DNA of 64,000 bases. It comes from Sunxiuqinia sp963677175 (GTDB lineage: Bacteria > Bacteroidota > Bacteroidia > Bacteroidales > Prolixibacteraceae). Of this stretch, positions 62,195-64,000 are shown piece after piece. The stretch lies in NCBI GenBank assembly GCA_963677175.2, contig CAXXES010000004.1, forward strand, positions 744,001 to 808,000, read 5' to 3'. Under the pieces are notes generated by a model that saw only the letters and a list, made by a program, of their open reading frames with translations, did not search any database and was not told where the DNA came from. Positions within the stretch are counted from its first letter, which is position 1, and each line of letters starts with the position of its first letter. The translations under genes and the position numbers were made by a program.

Positions 62195-63316
62195 CTATAA
62201 TGCGCCTTTGGTTGAAGGCAGTTCAAAGTTAAACACATCTTTTTTAATGGCCATTTTAATGGCGCGGGCCAGTGCTTTAAAGATTCCCTCAATTTTATGG
62301 TGTTCATTCTCGCCTTCCGCTTTGATGTTGATGTTTGAAAGCGATGTGTCGGAAAATGATTTGAAGAAGTGAAAGAACATTTCGGTTGGCATATCGCCTA
62401 CTTTTTCACGCTTAAACTCAGCATCCCAAACAATCCAGGGGCGGCCGCCAAAGTCGAGGGCTACCTGCGCCAGGCAGTCATCCATAGGCAGGCTGTAGCC
62501 GTAGCGCTCAATGCCGCGTTTGTCACCCAAGGCCAGCTTGAAAGCTTCTCCCAGTGCCAGTCCGGTATCTTCGATGGTGTGGTGTTCATCTACCTGCAAA
62601 TCACCGTTCACTTGGATGATCAAATCAACGCCGGCGTGGCGGGCAATTTGGTCGAGCATGTGATCGAAAAAGTGCAGTCCTGTGTTGATGTCGCCTTTTC
62701 CGGTGCCATCCAAATTGAGCTCAATTTGGATCTGCGTTTCCTTGGTGTTGCGCTCTACTTTGGCTGTTTGTTCGGGAGCGGCAACCCGGGCGTAAATAGT
62801 ATCCCAACTGGTGGTGACCAGCGTACAAAATTGTTCCAGCCCCTGCTTTTTCAGCTCATCCGTTAACGAACCATCATTGATCAGAATACCTTTTGCCCCG
62901 AGGTTTTTTGCCAGTTCAATATCTGTCAGGCGATCACCAATGACAAAACTGTTGGACAGATCGTAACTACCATCCAGGTACTTTCCCAACAAGCCGGTTC
63001 GGGGTTTGCGGGTTGGCGCCTTGTCTTCAGGAAAGCTCCGGTCGATCAGGATGTCATTAAAAACAACGCCTTCGTTTTCAAAAGCCTGAAGCATTTTGTT
63101 GTGAGCAGGCCAGAAGGTTTCCTCTGGGAAGGAATCCGTTCCCAAACCATCCTGGTTGGTCACCATCACCAATTCGTAATCCAGGTTTTTGGCAATGAAA
63201 TGCATGTTTCGGAAAACTTGGGGAAGAAATTCCAGCTTTTCGAGCGAGTCAATTTGTTCGTCTTCGGGCTCACAAATCAGCGTGCCGTCGCGGTCGATAA
63301 ATAATGCCTTCTTCAT
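62195..63316 (-). CDS. hisB: Bifunctional histidinol-phosphatase / imidazoleglycerol-phosphate dehydratase
   Basis: 373 residues. N-terminal HAD phosphatase (about 1-165: FIDRDGTLICEP, TNQDGLGT, GDRLTDIELAKNLG) and C-terminal IGP dehydratase (about 180-373) with its two metal-binding HHxxE motifs, DEHHTIEDTG and ENEHHKIEGIF. Catalyses steps 7 and 9 of histidine biosynthesis. Confidence 0.97.
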   Translation of the reverse strand: MKKALFIDRDGTLICEPEDEQIDSLEKLEFLPQVFRNMHFIAKNLDYELVMVTNQDGLGTDSFPEETFWPAHNKMLQAFENEGVVFNDILIDRSFPEDKAPTRKPRTGLLGKYLDGSYDLSNSFVIGDRLTDIELAKNLGAKGILINDGSLTDELKKQGLEQFCTLVTTSWDTIYARVAAPEQTAKVERNTKETQIQIELNLDGTGKGDINTGLHFFDHMLDQIARHAGVDLIIQVNGDLQVDEHHTIEDTGLALGEAFKLALGDKRGIERYGYSLPMDDCLAQVALDFGGRPWIVWDAEFKREKVGDMPTEMFFHFFKSFSDTSLSNINIKAEGENEHHKIEGIFKALARAIKMAIKKDVFNFELPSTKGAL

Positions 63317-63363
63317 ATGAGTATTTTGATGTTGTCATTAAACAAGAGCGTTTGTTAGTGAAA

Positions 63364-63433
63364 CGTCATCCTGAACTTGTTTCAGGATCTTTCCCGGAAT
63401 TCCGACAGATTCCGAAACAAGTTCGGAATGACG
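63364..63433. repeat. REP-like inverted repeat between hisC and hisB
   Basis: Two 25-base arms, 63364-63388 and 63409-63433, are imperfect inverted copies of each other (CGTCATcCTGAACTTGTTTC and its complement with CGAA), and each also folds alone (ATCCTGAA...TTCAGGAT). Typical of a dispersed Bacteroidota repeat. It lies 48 bp before the hisB start and 24 bp after the hisC end. Confidence 0.7.
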
Positions 63434-63457
63434 AGGTCAGAGGGAGATGGACTTTTT

Positions 63458-64000
63458 TCAAATCAGTTCATTCAGCTTCTCCAGCAAGATTTGGTTTTCT
63501 TCGGTTGATCCTACAGTTATGCGAAGGCTGTCGTCGCACAAAACTACCTTTGAGCGGTCGCGGACAATGATGCCATTTTCAACCAAAAAGTCATAAATGC
63601 CACGGGCATCGTACATTTTAACTAAGAGGAAATTGGCATCCGAAGGAAATACTTTTACAACAAACGGGAAGCTGTTGAGTTGTGCCGCCAGCTTTTTCCG
63701 TTCCGCGATGAGCAAGTCCACCCATTGGTTTTTATCCGGTTCCTGTTCAATGAGTTCCAATGCTTTTTGTTGCGTGAGCATGTTGATGTTGTACGGATAC
63801 TTGATTTTGTTGAAGATCCGGATGATTTCCGGACTGGCAAAGGCCATTCCCAGACGGATTCCGGCCATTCCCCAGGCTTTGGAAAAGGTTTGAAGAATGA
63901 CCAGGTTTTTGTGTTGATTCAGTTCGGCCAGCAGGCTGGCTCCCGGAGCAAAATCAATGTAAGCTTCATCAATAATTACTAATCCTGAAAAGCTTTGGAT
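63458..64000 (-). CDS. hisC: Histidinol-phosphate aminotransferase, partial (N-terminus outside the window)
   Basis: The frame continues to the window edge on the minus strand; the visible 180 residues are the C-terminal half. VIIDEAYIDF (cofactor-binding Asp/Tyr) and QTFSKAWGMAGIRLG with the PLP Lys are present, then DDSLRITVGSTEENQ near the end. First his gene of this segment, read into hisB after a 141-bp gap holding the REP-like element. Confidence 0.93.
   Translation of the reverse strand: MQSFSGLVIIDEAYIDFAPGASLLAELNQHKNLVILQTFSKAWGMAGIRLGMAFASPEIIRIFNKIKYPYNINMLTQQKALELIEQEPDKNQWVDLLIAERKKLAAQLNSFPFVVKVFPSDANFLLVKMYDARGIYDFLVENGIIVRDRSKVVLCDDSLRITVGSTEENQILLEKLNELI

Overview
The window looks like chromosome of a marine or sediment Bacteroidota, most likely order Marinilabiliales (Prolixibacteraceae-like). 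Signs are SusC/SusD, FecI/FecR/TonB-receptor cassettes, Bacteroidota-only families (DUF4494, DUF4831, DUF6261-like), ornithine-racemase-like and NnrDE genes, and weak Shine-Dalgarno signals with occasional TAnnTTTG boxes. The genus-level placement is inference.

Layout. 1-1050: a tandemly duplicated GIY-YIG gene unit, each copy followed by a tRNA-like T-arm/acceptor tail and an intrinsic terminator, plus a third tRNA-like relic. 1051-4072: an AEP primase and helicase/PLD pair of the TOTE conflict-system type, split by one extra base in an A9 tract. 4689-9811: a FecR/TonB-receptor operon with a divergent ECF sigma gene. 10034-13677: M20 dipeptidase and FUSC-family membrane protein. 13986-15020: two ~487-bp direct repeats. 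15246-18634: acyl-CoA dehydrogenase, AraC regulator and a helical unknown protein. 19229-32931: a sugar-utilization locus (ECF sigma, FecR, SusC, SusD, MFS, Tat-exported Gfo/Idh/MocA oxidoreductase, DUF2264, lipoprotein oxidoreductase) without a recognised classical glycosidase. 33001-50374: housekeeping (mutarotase, LipB, LipA, POT transporter, NnrDE, DUF4831, PepD, response regulator, PLP racemase, S9 peptidase, PntA/PntA2/PntB, DUF4494). 50474-56866: helical unknown, BipA, DUF6261-like gene, lipid kinase, esterase-like hydrolase. 56927-64000: a histidine biosynthesis operon on the minus strand (hisC-hisB-purU-tlpA-like-hisH-four-helix-hisA-hisF-NTase-hisIE) with several non-his genes inserted.

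The most unusual structure is a set of three unrelated tandem arrays that all run on an exact 21-bp (or 2 x 21 = 42-bp) lattice: 18838-19110, 35705-35872 and about 53621-53976. Two lie directly 5' of genes for small helical Bacteroidota proteins (17987-18634 minus, 54050-54781 plus); the third lies 5' of lipA. Their sequences differ but unit length and dyad TTC...GAA character are shared, and 21 bp is two turns of B-DNA. This array-plus-helical-protein arrangement is the best candidate for an undescribed system here.

The second notable point is the broken (or slippage-expressed) TOTE primase-helicase next to a tRNA-derived repeat cluster, which may mark an integration hotspot.
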